A stretch of DNA of 64,000 bases from [Mycobacterium] nativiensis. GTDB taxonomy: Bacteria; Actinomycetota; Actinomycetes; Mycobacteriales; Mycobacteriaceae. The position numbers and the translations under genes are program-made. Below are positions 32,167 to 40,093 of the stretch, piece after piece. The notes under the pieces are model-generated. The model had not been told where the DNA came from. It saw nothing but the letters and a program-made list of their open reading frames with translations, and searched no databases. Position 1 is the first letter of the stretch. Each line of letters opens with the position of its first letter. Where the stretch lies: NCBI RefSeq assembly GCF_020172685.1, contig NZ_CP083986.1, positions 4,172,158 through 4,236,157 of the forward strand, written 5' to 3'.

Positions 32167-35100
32167 TCAGGTACGGACTTCGAGACCTCGGCCGCCAACG
32201 GCTGCTTCAACTACCGCCTCAGCCTCCGCCGCGCGCGTCGCAGCCTCTGCTTCGGCTTCGTCGGCCGTGCGCCTGGCCGCCTCTGCTTCTGCGGTGCACT
32301 TACGGGCCGCAGCCTCGGCTTCCTCGGCCGCCCGCTCCGCCGCCGCAGCGGCCGCCTCCGCCGCATCTGTCGCGGCGTCAGCTTGCACGAGGTCGGCCGC
32401 GCGCCTCGCGACCTCCGTCTCGGCGTCGTCGGCCGCCTGCCTGGCCTCCTGGGCTTCGGCGGTGCGCTTCGCGGCGGCAGCCTCAGCTTCGTCAGCTGCC
32501 CGCGCCGCGGCCTCAGCGGTCGCCCCGGCCTCAACCGCACACTGGGTGACCTCAGCGACAGTCCCAGCGTCGGCCGCACACCTGGCTTCGGCAGCCAGCG
32601 CGTCGTCGACCGCACGGTCGGCGGCAGCAGCCTCCGCCTCACACCTGGCGACCGCAGCCTGCGCATCGTCGGCGCCGCCCCTGGCCGTCGTAGCCTGGGC
32701 CACACACCTGGCGAGTGCGGCCTGCGCATCGTCGGCGCCGCGCCTAGCCGCCTCGGCTGCCCCCGCAACTTGCGCTGCGCGCTCGGCGACCGTAGCCCTG
32801 GCCTGGTGAGCCGTGCGCTGGGCCGTCGCGGCCTGCGCCGCACTGTTGTCGGCCGCAGCCTGCGCGTCGTCGGCCGCGTGCCTAGCCGCCTGGGCTGACA
32901 CGGCCGCTTGAGCCGCGCGCTCGGCGACCGCAGCCGCAGCTTCCTCGGCTGCCCGCCTGGCGGCCACGGCGACCGTCCCGGCCTCAGTCGCACGCTGCAC
33001 GACCTCGGCCAACGCGGTAGCTTCCGCCGCGCGTTCGGCGACCACGGCCTGCGCTTCCTCGGCCGCATGCTTGGCTGCCTCAGCCTGTGCTCCGCACTCG
33101 GCGGCCACGGCCTCGGCGTGCTGCGCCGCCCGCGTGGCCGCCTCAGCGACCTCCTGAGCTTCGGCCGTGTGCTCGGCGATGACCGCCTCGGCATCCTGGG
33201 CGGCCCGGCTGGCGATCTCAGCTTCGGCCGTGCACTGGGCGACCGCCGCCTCGGCATCCTCGGCGGTCCGGCTGGCGATCTCAGCTTCGGCCTTGCGCTG
33301 GGCGACCGCGACTGCAGCATCCTGCGCCGCGCGCTTGGCGACCTCGATCCGGGCTGCTCGCCCGGCTACCGCAGCCTCGGCGTCGTCAGCGATACGCCAC
33401 GCCGACTCAGCGTCGGCGGCACGCGCGGCGGCGCCAGCCGCCGCGTCGTCGGCGTCACGTTTCGCCGACTCAGCGTCAGCCGCGCACTTGCGGGCCGCAG
33501 TCCGGGCCTCAGCCGCTCTAGTGGCCGCCGCAGCGACCGCCTGCGCCTCAGCAGTGCACTTGGCGACCGCCGCCGCGGCTCGGTCAGCCACGCGCCTCGC
33601 GGTCGCGGCATCAGCGACGTGCTTCGAAGCCGCCGCCTCGGCTTCGATAGCCGCGCGCTTCGTCGACTCAGCCAGCGCCCCCGCGTCAGCTGCGCGGCCC
33701 ACTGCCTCAGCGATCGCCTGGGCCTCAGCGGTGCGGGTGCGGGACACGTCCTCGGCTTCAGCGGCCGCTCGCCCCGCCGCTTCGGCGTTGGCGACGCATT
33801 TGCGGGCCGCCGCCTCGGCGTTGGCGGCCGCGTTCAACGCCGAGTCAGCGACCGCTTGAGCCTCGGCGGAAATCATGGCAGACGCATCCTGGGTTTGCTG
33901 TGCCGTACGTCCCGCCGCCTGCGCTTCAGCGGTGCAGGTGCGGGCCACCGTCTCGGCTTCCTGCGCTGCATGCCCCGCCGCCTGCGCATCAGCGGCGCGC
34001 CTCGCGATGTCAGCCTCGGCTTCCTGCGCCACGCGTGCCGTCACTGTGGCGAACTCCTGTGCCGCCGCGGCGCGGACGGTGACGGCAGCCTCGGCTTCCT
34101 GCGCCGCCTGCCGCGCGACCTCAGAAGCTGGCCCGGCCTCGGCGGCATGCCTCATGACCACGCCCAACGCCACAGCTTCAGCAGTGCGCTTGGCGACCTC
34201 GTCCTCGGCTTCTGCGGCCATGCGCCGCACGACCTCGACGGCCGATCGATAGTGCGCCACCTCGGTCTCGGCTTCCTGCGCGGCGCACCTCGCCGCCAGC
34301 GCAACCGCCTCAGCGTCCGCCGCGCGCCGGGCGGCCGCAGCCTCGGCCTCCTGCGCCGCGCGGTTGGCCGACTCGGCTTGAGCGGTGCGCGTAGCGACCT
34401 CGGCCTCAGCTTGCTCAGCCGCGCACCGCGCGGCCTCGGCTTGAGCAGCGCTGGTGGCAACGGCCTCCTGGGCCTGGTCAGCTGCGAGTCTGGCTGACTG
34501 CGCGACCAACCCGGCGTCCACCGCACGCTGCGCAGCCTGAGCAACCGCCCCAGTTTCTGTGACCTCGGCTATTTCGGCGGCAGCCAGGTCAGCCGCAGGT
34601 TCGGCAGCTACCTCTACAGCCGCACTGGCGCGGCGGAAGTAACGCGCCTTGAAGACTTCTTTGGTTCCCGAGCCACCGGCCAACTCATTAACAGCCGCAT
34701 CCTCGCGGCCCTTGGGGGCCAAGATGAGATAGACCACCGCACCGATGAACACCAGCGCAGAGGTGAAGGAGTTGATCCGGATTCCGGCAATGCGGGTGGC
34801 GACGTCCGCGCCCAACAACTCGATCCAAAATCTACCCACGCAATAGCCGGCGACGTACAACGCGAACAGCCGACCGTGCCCGATCTCAAAGCGCCGGTCC
34901 AGATGAATCAGCACAACGAATATCAGGACATTCCAGAGCAATTCGTAGAGAAACGTCGGTTGCACCACCATGGCCAGCTGTCCGGTTGAGACCCCGTTGA
35001 TCGATTGCACATCCACGAATCCGGCCGGGTCGCTCCGGTAGAAAATCTCCAAGCCCCATGGCAGCGTGGTCGCGCGCCCGAAAAGCTCCTGGTTGAAATA

Positions 35101-35544
35101 GTTTCCGACTCGGCCAATCGCTTGCGCCAGCACGAGACCGGGCGCTATCGCGTCGGCGAACGCTGGCAGCGCGATGCCGCGACGACGGCATCGGATCCAT
35201 GCGCCAACACTGCCCAGCGCGACCGCACCCCAGATCCCCGAGCCGCTGTCCCAAATATGCAACGCCCCAACGATTCCGATGCCGCCGACACCGAAATATG
35301 CCTGCCAGTCGGTGGCCAGATGATAAAGCCGGCCGCCGACCAACCCGAACGGAACCGCCCACAGGGCGACGTCGTAGATGACGCCACGCTCACCGCCCCG
35401 AGCCTCCCAGCGCCGATCCCCGATCACCAGCGCAACCACCAACCCGATGATGCTGAACAGCGCATAAGCGCGTATCGATAGGGGCCCGAAGTCCCACACA
35501 CCGCGTGGCGGACTTGCGAATGAAGCGAGCATGGTCATCGTCAT
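32167..35544 (-). CDS. lgt: prolipoprotein diacylglyceryl transferase with giant Ala-rich coiled-coil tail
   Basis: A 1125-residue protein. Residues 1-278 are a full Lgt, the membrane enzyme that adds diacylglycerol to the lipobox cysteine of prelipoproteins: IWDSGSGIWGAVALG (about 97-111) and the signature GRVGNYFNQELFGR (144-157), with about seven membrane spans. Residues 279-1125 are an extraordinary extension of Ala, Glu, Arg, Gln and Asp built from degenerate 21-residue units, i.e. three heptads. It should form a very long coiled coil, and about 13 cysteines recur in a similar position of the unit (as in VAQCTAEAE and ARKCTAEAE). Actinobacterial Lgt tails are usually far shorter. The standard trp neighbourhood is absent, suggesting a second lgt copy. 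Last gene after mceG and the transglycosylase. Confidence 0.88.
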   Translation of the reverse strand: MTMTMLASFASPPRGVWDFGPLSIRAYALFSIIGLVVALVIGDRRWEARGGERGVIYDVALWAVPFGLVGGRLYHLATDWQAYFGVGGIGIVGALHIWDSGSGIWGAVALGSVGAWIRCRRRGIALPAFADAIAPGLVLAQAIGRVGNYFNQELFGRATTLPWGLEIFYRSDPAGFVDVQSINGVSTGQLAMVVQPTFLYELLWNVLIFVVLIHLDRRFEIGHGRLFALYVAGYCVGRFWIELLGADVATRIAGIRINSFTSALVFIGAVVYLILAPKGREDAAVNELAGGSGTKEVFKARYFRRASAAVEVAAEPAADLAAAEIAEVTETGAVAQAAQRAVDAGLVAQSARLAADQAQEAVATSAAQAEAARCAAEQAEAEVATRTAQAESANRAAQEAEAAAARRAADAEAVALAARCAAQEAETEVAHYRSAVEVVRRMAAEAEDEVAKRTAEAVALGVVMRHAAEAGPASEVARQAAQEAEAAVTVRAAAAQEFATVTARVAQEAEADIARRAADAQAAGHAAQEAETVARTCTAEAQAAGRTAQQTQDASAMISAEAQAVADSALNAAANAEAAARKCVANAEAAGRAAAEAEDVSRTRTAEAQAIAEAVGRAADAGALAESTKRAAIEAEAAASKHVADAATARRVADRAAAAVAKCTAEAQAVAAAATRAAEARTAARKCAADAESAKRDADDAAAGAAARAADAESAWRIADDAEAAVAGRAARIEVAKRAAQDAAVAVAQRKAEAEIASRTAEDAEAAVAQCTAEAEIASRAAQDAEAVIAEHTAEAQEVAEAATRAAQHAEAVAAECGAQAEAAKHAAEEAQAVVAERAAEATALAEVVQRATEAGTVAVAARRAAEEAAAAVAERAAQAAVSAQAARHAADDAQAAADNSAAQAATAQRTAHQARATVAERAAQVAGAAEAARRGADDAQAALARCVAQATTARGGADDAQAAVARCEAEAAAADRAVDDALAAEARCAADAGTVAEVTQCAVEAGATAEAAARAADEAEAAAAKRTAEAQEARQAADDAETEVARRAADLVQADAATDAAEAAAAAAERAAEEAEAAARKCTAEAEAARRTADEAEAEAATRAAEAEAVVEAAVGGRGLEVRT
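32170..34710. repeat. tandem degenerate 63-bp repeats encoding the Lgt tail
   Basis: The Lgt tail DNA is internally repetitive with a period of about 63 bases (21 residues). Consecutive units such as AKRAAQDAAVAVAQRKAEAEI, given in the next gene entry form as similar 21-mers, differ at several positions, so the array is old and not a recent slippage product. The number of units will vary easily by recombination and should be checked for assembly errors. Confidence 0.75.
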
Positions 35545-35572
35545 AACTTGGAAACCCTTTTCGCCCAGCGGG

Positions 35573-36634
35573 CTAACTTGCTGCGGTCGCCGGCTCGGCG
35601 CGATCCTGCCGGTCGACGCAGCTCGCCACGCAGCCCGGATCCTCGGGGGGCTGGTCGCCGACCTCGGATGGGCCGAGGTCGATCAGCGGCATCCGCGCCA
35701 GCGGGTCGGTCGATGGCAGGCCGTTGAAGTCCAGCGGCAAGGCTGGGCCCAGACCCTCCGAGTTCTCCAGATGCGCATCGCCGATCGGTGACGGCAGGCC
35801 GGTGATCGGCGGCAGATTGATCGGCACCACACCGGTGGCGTAGGCCGCCGCCCAGCCCAGCACGTTGTGGACATAGGCCATCGAATTGTTGTAGCGCAGA
35901 ATGGCGGCCCGCACCTGCGATTGATCCCGTAGGTCCAGCCCGCCGCTGCACAGATAGCGGGCCGCCCCCAGCGTGGCATCGAACAGGTTCTGCGGATCCG
36001 CTTGGCCATCACCGTCACCGTCGGAGGCATACCGCGCCCAGGTACCGGGCAGAAACTGCATCGGCCCCACTGCGCGGACGTAGGTGACCTGACCGCCAGA
36101 ACTGCTCTGCACGATGACCTCGTTGCCGGGTAGCGAGCCGTCAAGGGCCGGACCGTAAATCGGTGGGACGGCGGTGCCGCGAGAGTCGGTGGCGCCGCGG
36201 TTGGCGTGCTTTGACTCGATCCGTCCGATCCCGGCCAACAGGCTCCAGCTGATGCCGCAGTCCGGTGCGGACACCGCCATCTGCTGCTCGGCGTTGAGAT
36301 AGGCAGACAGCGCGATCTCCGGGATCCCCAACACCCCCGTAGAACTCACAGCCGCGACGGGGCCTGCGCCGATACGCAAACTGGCCGGCGGGCGTTCGGC
36401 CGCGATCACGGTCAAGCCCGATGCGCCGCTCATATCGGCACTAACGGCGCTTAACGGAGTGACTGCGGTATCGCGCAACGGCAGTGCAGGCAAATGAAAC
36501 AGAGGAGTCGCCGCTCCGACAGGGCCAGCCAACATTACCGACGTGAGCATGGCGATGTTAAGCGCTGGCGATCCCGTCTCACCGATTACCGACTGCCGCC
36601 GCCCCACACGGCGTCGGCGCTTTAGCCAACGCAT
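35573..36634 (-). CDS. lytic murein transglycosylase (MltB/SLT_2-like), secreted
   Basis: A 353-residue exported protein. A basic N-terminus (MRWLKRRRRVGRRQ) precedes a hydrophobic segment NIAMLTSVMLAGPVGAA, a signal peptide or anchor. The catalytic domain has the transglycosylase glutamate in LLAGIGRIESKHAN (about residue 139), GPMQFLPGTWARY, and a DGDGDGQADPQN loop that probably binds calcium. It cleaves glycan strands, making space for envelope assembly. Its start overlaps the mceG stop by 13 bases, so it is co-expressed with the lipid-import ATPase; lgt follows after 28 bases. Confidence 0.87.
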   Translation of the reverse strand: MRWLKRRRRVGRRQSVIGETGSPALNIAMLTSVMLAGPVGAATPLFHLPALPLRDTAVTPLSAVSADMSGASGLTVIAAERPPASLRIGAGPVAAVSSTGVLGIPEIALSAYLNAEQQMAVSAPDCGISWSLLAGIGRIESKHANRGATDSRGTAVPPIYGPALDGSLPGNEVIVQSSSGGQVTYVRAVGPMQFLPGTWARYASDGDGDGQADPQNLFDATLGAARYLCSGGLDLRDQSQVRAAILRYNNSMAYVHNVLGWAAAYATGVVPINLPPITGLPSPIGDAHLENSEGLGPALPLDFNGLPSTDPLARMPLIDLGPSEVGDQPPEDPGCVASCVDRQDRAEPATAAS

Positions 36635-37629
36635 TCGGTTGCACCATACGGCGATTCCTCAAACGATTCCAAAATCGCTGCCTGGGCGCTCGCCGGCAGG
36701 GAGTGCAAGATCTCGCGAACCCGGGCCTGACGCCGGCCGACCGCCCTGCGCTCCGGCATACCGGGCGACGCGGTGATCTGCGGCGGCACCCCCTCCACCT
36801 CGTCGAGGCCGCCGTCGGCCTGACCCGCCGCGATAGCGGCCTGCTCCGCTGCCGCGGTCGCCTGGTCCTTCTCCTCGGACATGCCGATCGGCCCGATACG
36901 ACGACCATTGAGAAACTGCCTGACGGCCGGCTCATCGGAGGTCAGCAGCACTTCACGCGGCCCGAACATCACCAGCTGCTTGCGGTACAGCATGCCGATG
37001 TTGTCCGGCACAGTACGCACCACGTTGATGTTGTGCGTGACGATCAAGATGGTGGCGTCGATCTGGGCGTTGATGTCGATCAGCAGCTGGCTCAGGTAGG
37101 CGGTGCGGACCGGGTCCAGACCCGAGTCGGGCTCGTCGACCAGGATGATCTGCGGGTCGAGCACCAGGGCGCGGGCCAGGCCGGCACGCTTGCGCATACC
37201 GCCGGAGATCTCACCCGGGAACTTGTAGCCGTCGTTGGGCATACCGACCAGGTCCAGTTTCTCCATGACGATGTCACGGATCTGGCTCTCGGTCTTCTTG
37301 GTGTGCTCGCGCAACGGGAAGGCGGTGTTGTCGTAGATGTTCATCGACCCGAACAGCGCGCCGTCCTGGAACAACACCCCGAACAGCGTGCGGATCTCGT
37401 AGAGCTCCTTGGCGGAACACTCGAGGATGTCGGTGCCGTCGATGACGATCGAGCCGCGCTCGGGGCGCAGCAGGCCGATCAGCGACTTCAGGAACACGGA
37501 CTTACCGGTACCGGACGGGCCCAGCATGACGCTGACCTCGCCCTCGGGAATGGTCAAGGAGACGTCTTCCCAGATCCGGGCAGATCCGAAGGACTTCGTC
37601 AGCCCATTTACCTCGATGGCGACACCCAT
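36622..37629 (-). CDS. mceG: MceG-type ABC transporter ATPase (Mkl/MlaF family)
   Basis: A 335-residue ABC ATPase. Walker A GPSGTGKS, signature ISGGMRKRAGLARAL, Walker B IILVDEPDSGLDP and the switch histidine VTHNI are all intact. The MGxxIEVNGLTKSFG start and long C-terminal extension after about residue 240 match mycobacterial MceG/Mkl, which powers Mce lipid importers. GGAAGG lies upstream of the ATG. A mce operon lies about 20 kb to the right, on the same strand, but MceG commonly serves several Mce systems. Most mycobacteria have one mceG, so this may be an additional copy. Confidence 0.9.
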   Translation of the reverse strand: MGVAIEVNGLTKSFGSARIWEDVSLTIPEGEVSVMLGPSGTGKSVFLKSLIGLLRPERGSIVIDGTDILECSAKELYEIRTLFGVLFQDGALFGSMNIYDNTAFPLREHTKKTESQIRDIVMEKLDLVGMPNDGYKFPGEISGGMRKRAGLARALVLDPQIILVDEPDSGLDPVRTAYLSQLLIDINAQIDATILIVTHNINVVRTVPDNIGMLYRKQLVMFGPREVLLTSDEPAVRQFLNGRRIGPIGMSEEKDQATAAAEQAAIAAGQADGGLDEVEGVPPQITASPGMPERRAVGRRQARVREILHSLPASAQAAILESFEESPYGATECVG

Positions 37630-38185
37630 AAGAAAACCTTCCGGCTATGTTCCTGTAGTTGCAGTGAGACCTGACTCCGTGAATTGCCTCGCCGGGCCAG
37701 TTGGGTAACTTCTGATGGAGGCACGAAGGCGCACACCGTGAGAACGGCCCCCAGCCTTGCGATTTGCGAGGTGGACTTGCGGACGTATGCCTCCGTTCCG
37801 TCGGAGTGTCCCGATTTCCTCGGGCGTCGCCGGCGCGGTCATCTGAGAGGCATGGACAAGCCCGGGCCACATCCGCAGCAATCACCAACTCTGGCCGGAT
37901 AGCCTTTGCGTCCGAGCACATTCGCAATCCCAAACCTCCTAACTCCGGCAGGCCGACTACCGTGGTTGGTTGCATAGAGATCCGTGCCGATACCTGTCCG
38001 TCGTGAAATACTCCTTGCGCTATTTTCACGGAAACCGTTGCAGAACAACGCCACGGCATTTTGCGACTCCCAGATATCCACCATCATGACCGAAGCACTT
38101 CTAGCGGTCTTCACCCGAGTGAGCACATTGCACTCCCCTTTAGGAGGCAAAGGCGAGAACCAGCGCTTGCCCGAACACAACCGAT
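37630..38185. other. 556-bp intergenic region
   Basis: No coding sequence is convincing on either strand. It must hold the promoter of the mceG operon near its left end. An imperfect inverted repeat CGTGAAATA / TATTTTCACG lies at 38002-38030, possibly a hairpin for the upstream membrane-protein operon or an operator. Base composition is less GC-rich than in the flanking genes. Confidence 0.45.
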
Positions 38186-38941
38186 CTAGATCGATGATTC
38201 GGATCGGAGCGAACTCGACGGAGCTCTACCCGCCCGTTCGGATTGACGGTTAAGTTCCTTCAGCATGAACCACGTCGTCATCGAGATGTAGACGCCCCAG
38301 ATCACCACGGGCAGGTAGAAAGCCAGCAACCCGTGGTAAGCGAATGGGCCGCTCTTGAAGAACGCCGGGCCGGCCGCGAAGAAGATCGTCACACCACCGG
38401 CAATGGTCAGCCAGGTGAACCAGCGAGGAATCATCGGCTCAGCCCGGTCATCCATGAGTTCCACTGCGGCGGTGGCGAACATCTCGATCGCCAGGTAGAT
38501 CCAGCCCAACAGGAAAGCGAACCACGCCCAGTCATACCAGGACTGGATAACGTCGGCCCCGCTCTCGGGCCGATAGGCCGCGACGATCCATGCACAGCAG
38601 TTGAAGAAGACGATGAGCGAGATGAAGACCCCACACACCGCTGTGGTAATCGACCACACTGGCCAACGACCTTCGATCTTGGCCAGCATGACGCCCAACA
38701 TGATGGAGCCGGGCGTCAGAAATCCAGCAGCGATATAGAAGATTGTGCACCCGATTATGGTGCCCCAGTGATGCGTTTCGCTGAACCACACCTTCGTGGC
38801 CTCCAACCCGAGGTCCGCTCGGGCGGGCGCCCAGAAGTGAGCGATGCCTATCCAGCCGATCACCGTGAGCGTCACGAAAATCCAGTTGCACCACAGTCCG
38901 ATCTTCTGCGAGAGCACGCTTCGCTTCTCGATATCCTGCAT
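38186..38941 (-). CDS. unknown multi-spanning membrane protein in NorE/NorF block
   Basis: A 251-residue protein with six or more hydrophobic segments; I do not recognise the family. Polar residues within spans include ETHHWG (about 55-60), FFNCCAW and a WYDWAWF stretch near the middle. GGAGG lies 7 bases before the ATG. It follows the NorF-like gene after 44 bases, so it probably forms a complex with the NorE- and NorF-like proteins. It is not obviously related to the two membrane paralogues at 17280 and 20586, although all are linked to Nor-type accessory genes. Cytochrome-oxidase-like catalytic His clusters are not seen. Confidence 0.75.
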   Translation of the reverse strand: MQDIEKRSVLSQKIGLWCNWIFVTLTVIGWIGIAHFWAPARADLGLEATKVWFSETHHWGTIIGCTIFYIAAGFLTPGSIMLGVMLAKIEGRWPVWSITTAVCGVFISLIVFFNCCAWIVAAYRPESGADVIQSWYDWAWFAFLLGWIYLAIEMFATAAVELMDDRAEPMIPRWFTWLTIAGGVTIFFAAGPAFFKSGPFAYHGLLAFYLPVVIWGVYISMTTWFMLKELNRQSERAGRAPSSSLRSESSI

Positions 38942-38985
38942 GGGTTTTCCTCCTAGATAACCGGATTGGATGGGGCCGCCGCTGG

Positions 38986-39261
38986 TCACGTGAGGGACGT
39001 AGTCGCAAACCAGAAGCCCAGGATCACGAGCACAACTACCGCGATCCACGACTGGAAGAAGGCACGGGCACCCGTCGGGGCATGTCTGAGTTCCATGAAA
39101 TCCAACATCACGTATCTGACCTTGAGTGCCGCGATCAGGAAGATCCCGGTCACCGCCACGGCGGGACTGAACAGATCCTGCGATAGCCCCCATGTGGTCA
39201 GGCAGGTAGCCACCATCAAGCCGAGCCACACCACCGTGATCCGCTCGCGTAGCACCGACAT
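38986..39261 (-). CDS. norF: cytochrome c oxidase subunit IV family protein (NorF-like)
   Basis: A 91-residue protein with three hydrophobic segments and the central KVRYVMLDFMELRHAP motif that is characteristic of the prokaryotic subunit IV / NorF family. It starts at the ATG overlapping the NorE-like stop by one base. NorF helps the activity of nitric oxide reductase in denitrifiers. No nitric oxide reductase subunits (NorB, NorC) are in the window, so its partner here is likely the adjacent 251-aa membrane protein. Confidence 0.82.
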   Translation of the reverse strand: MSVLRERITVVWLGLMVATCLTTWGLSQDLFSPAVAVTGIFLIAALKVRYVMLDFMELRHAPTGARAFFQSWIAVVVLVILGFWFATTSLT

Positions 39262-39851
39262 CACATTGCCTTCTGGAGGTAAAGGAGGGGGAACAGCACG
39301 ATCCACAAGTAGTCGACCAGATGCCAGAACGACGCCACGGACTCCGGGACCAGGCGACGCGCGCTGTCGTAGACACCCCGCCGGGAGTTGACCCAGACGT
39401 AGGTCAGCAGGCTGGTTCCCAATAGCACGTGCGTGAGGTGGATCCCGGTCAGCGTGAAATACCACATGTAGAAGGTGTCGGTCGCCGGGGTGATGCCGTG
39501 AGTCAATTTCTGGGTGTACTCAATCGATTTGGAAGTCACGAACATGACTCCGGTGAGCACGCCTACCAGCAGGTAGCGCGACGCGTGAGCGATGAGGTCG
39601 CGCTTAATGGCTTGCACCGCAAGGGCGACCGCACAGGAGCTGGTCAGCAGGATCAGCGTGTCGATTCCACCCAAGTTCATGTTGAGCGTCTGCCGAGATG
39701 CTTCGAACATCGCGGGGTTTCGCTGCCGATCCTGCATGAAAGTCAGGAACAGGATCGCGAAGATCACCGAATCCGCGCCGAGGAACACCCACACGCCCTC
39801 GGCGCCGGGCAACCGCCTGGACCGCGCTTCGTCTACGGCAACTAGTTGCAT
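39261..39851 (-). CDS. norE: heme-copper oxidase subunit III family protein (NorE-like)
   Basis: A 196-residue membrane protein with five spans. The segments EGVWVFLGADSVIFAILF, the TGIHLTHVLLGTSLL helix and ASFWHLVDYLWIVLFPLLYL match short subunit III proteins of the NorE group. These lack catalytic metals and support the assembly of heme-copper enzymes. The ATG at 39851 has no ribosome-binding site; a 26-codon ORF with a strong one ends 4 bases upstream, so translational coupling is likely. It overlaps norF by one base. Confidence 0.85.
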   Translation of the reverse strand: MQLVAVDEARSRRLPGAEGVWVFLGADSVIFAILFLTFMQDRQRNPAMFEASRQTLNMNLGGIDTLILLTSSCAVALAVQAIKRDLIAHASRYLLVGVLTGVMFVTSKSIEYTQKLTHGITPATDTFYMWYFTLTGIHLTHVLLGTSLLTYVWVNSRRGVYDSARRLVPESVASFWHLVDYLWIVLFPLLYLQKAM

Positions 39852-39855
39852 GCGT

Positions 39856-39936
39856 CTAACCGATCACGCTGCCAACGGCGGCATCGTCCGTACTACTGCG
39901 AATCAAGAGACGCCCCCACACGGCATCCTCTGCCAC
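39856..39936 (-). CDS. 26-aa leader ORF upstream of norE-like gene
   Basis: GTG at 39936 lies 6 bases after AAAGGAGGTGG, one of the best ribosome-binding sites in the window, and opens 26 codons (MAEDAVWGRLLIRSSTDDAA...) ending with TAG 4 bases before the norE-like start, which itself lacks a ribosome-binding site. The arrangement suggests a leader peptide that delivers ribosomes to norE. It could instead be the real 5' end of norE broken by a frameshift. No homologue recognised. Confidence 0.45.
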   Translation of the reverse strand: MAEDAVWGRLLIRSSTDDAAVGSVIG

Positions 39937-40093
39937 CAGAACCACCTCCTTTCGCAGCCCATCAGGCACACCGATGGCTCGAATCCGCCTCACGGCCGCT
40001 CAGATAGCTCCATCGTTGCCGACGTAGCGACCGCGAGCATCCCTCGGAAGGGCGCACTTCGTTCTCCCCCCGGGGCAAACCGAGAATTGCCAC

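Noticed and set aside
32141..34497. Long open frames on the plus strand opposite the Lgt tail
   Set aside because: They are Ala/Ser/Arg/Gly-rich shadows of the GC-rich repetitive Lgt frame. They have no recognisable domain or ribosome-binding site, and the minus-strand frame is contiguous with a bona fide Lgt domain.
32170..34710. CRISPR array or short tandem DNA repeat
   Set aside because: The 63-bp units are coding, degenerate and without spacers; they fit heptad-repeat protein evolution.
37684..38253. Short frames in the intergenic region left of the 251-aa membrane protein
   Set aside because: None has a ribosome-binding site, domain or coding-like composition; the region is treated as regulatory or empty.
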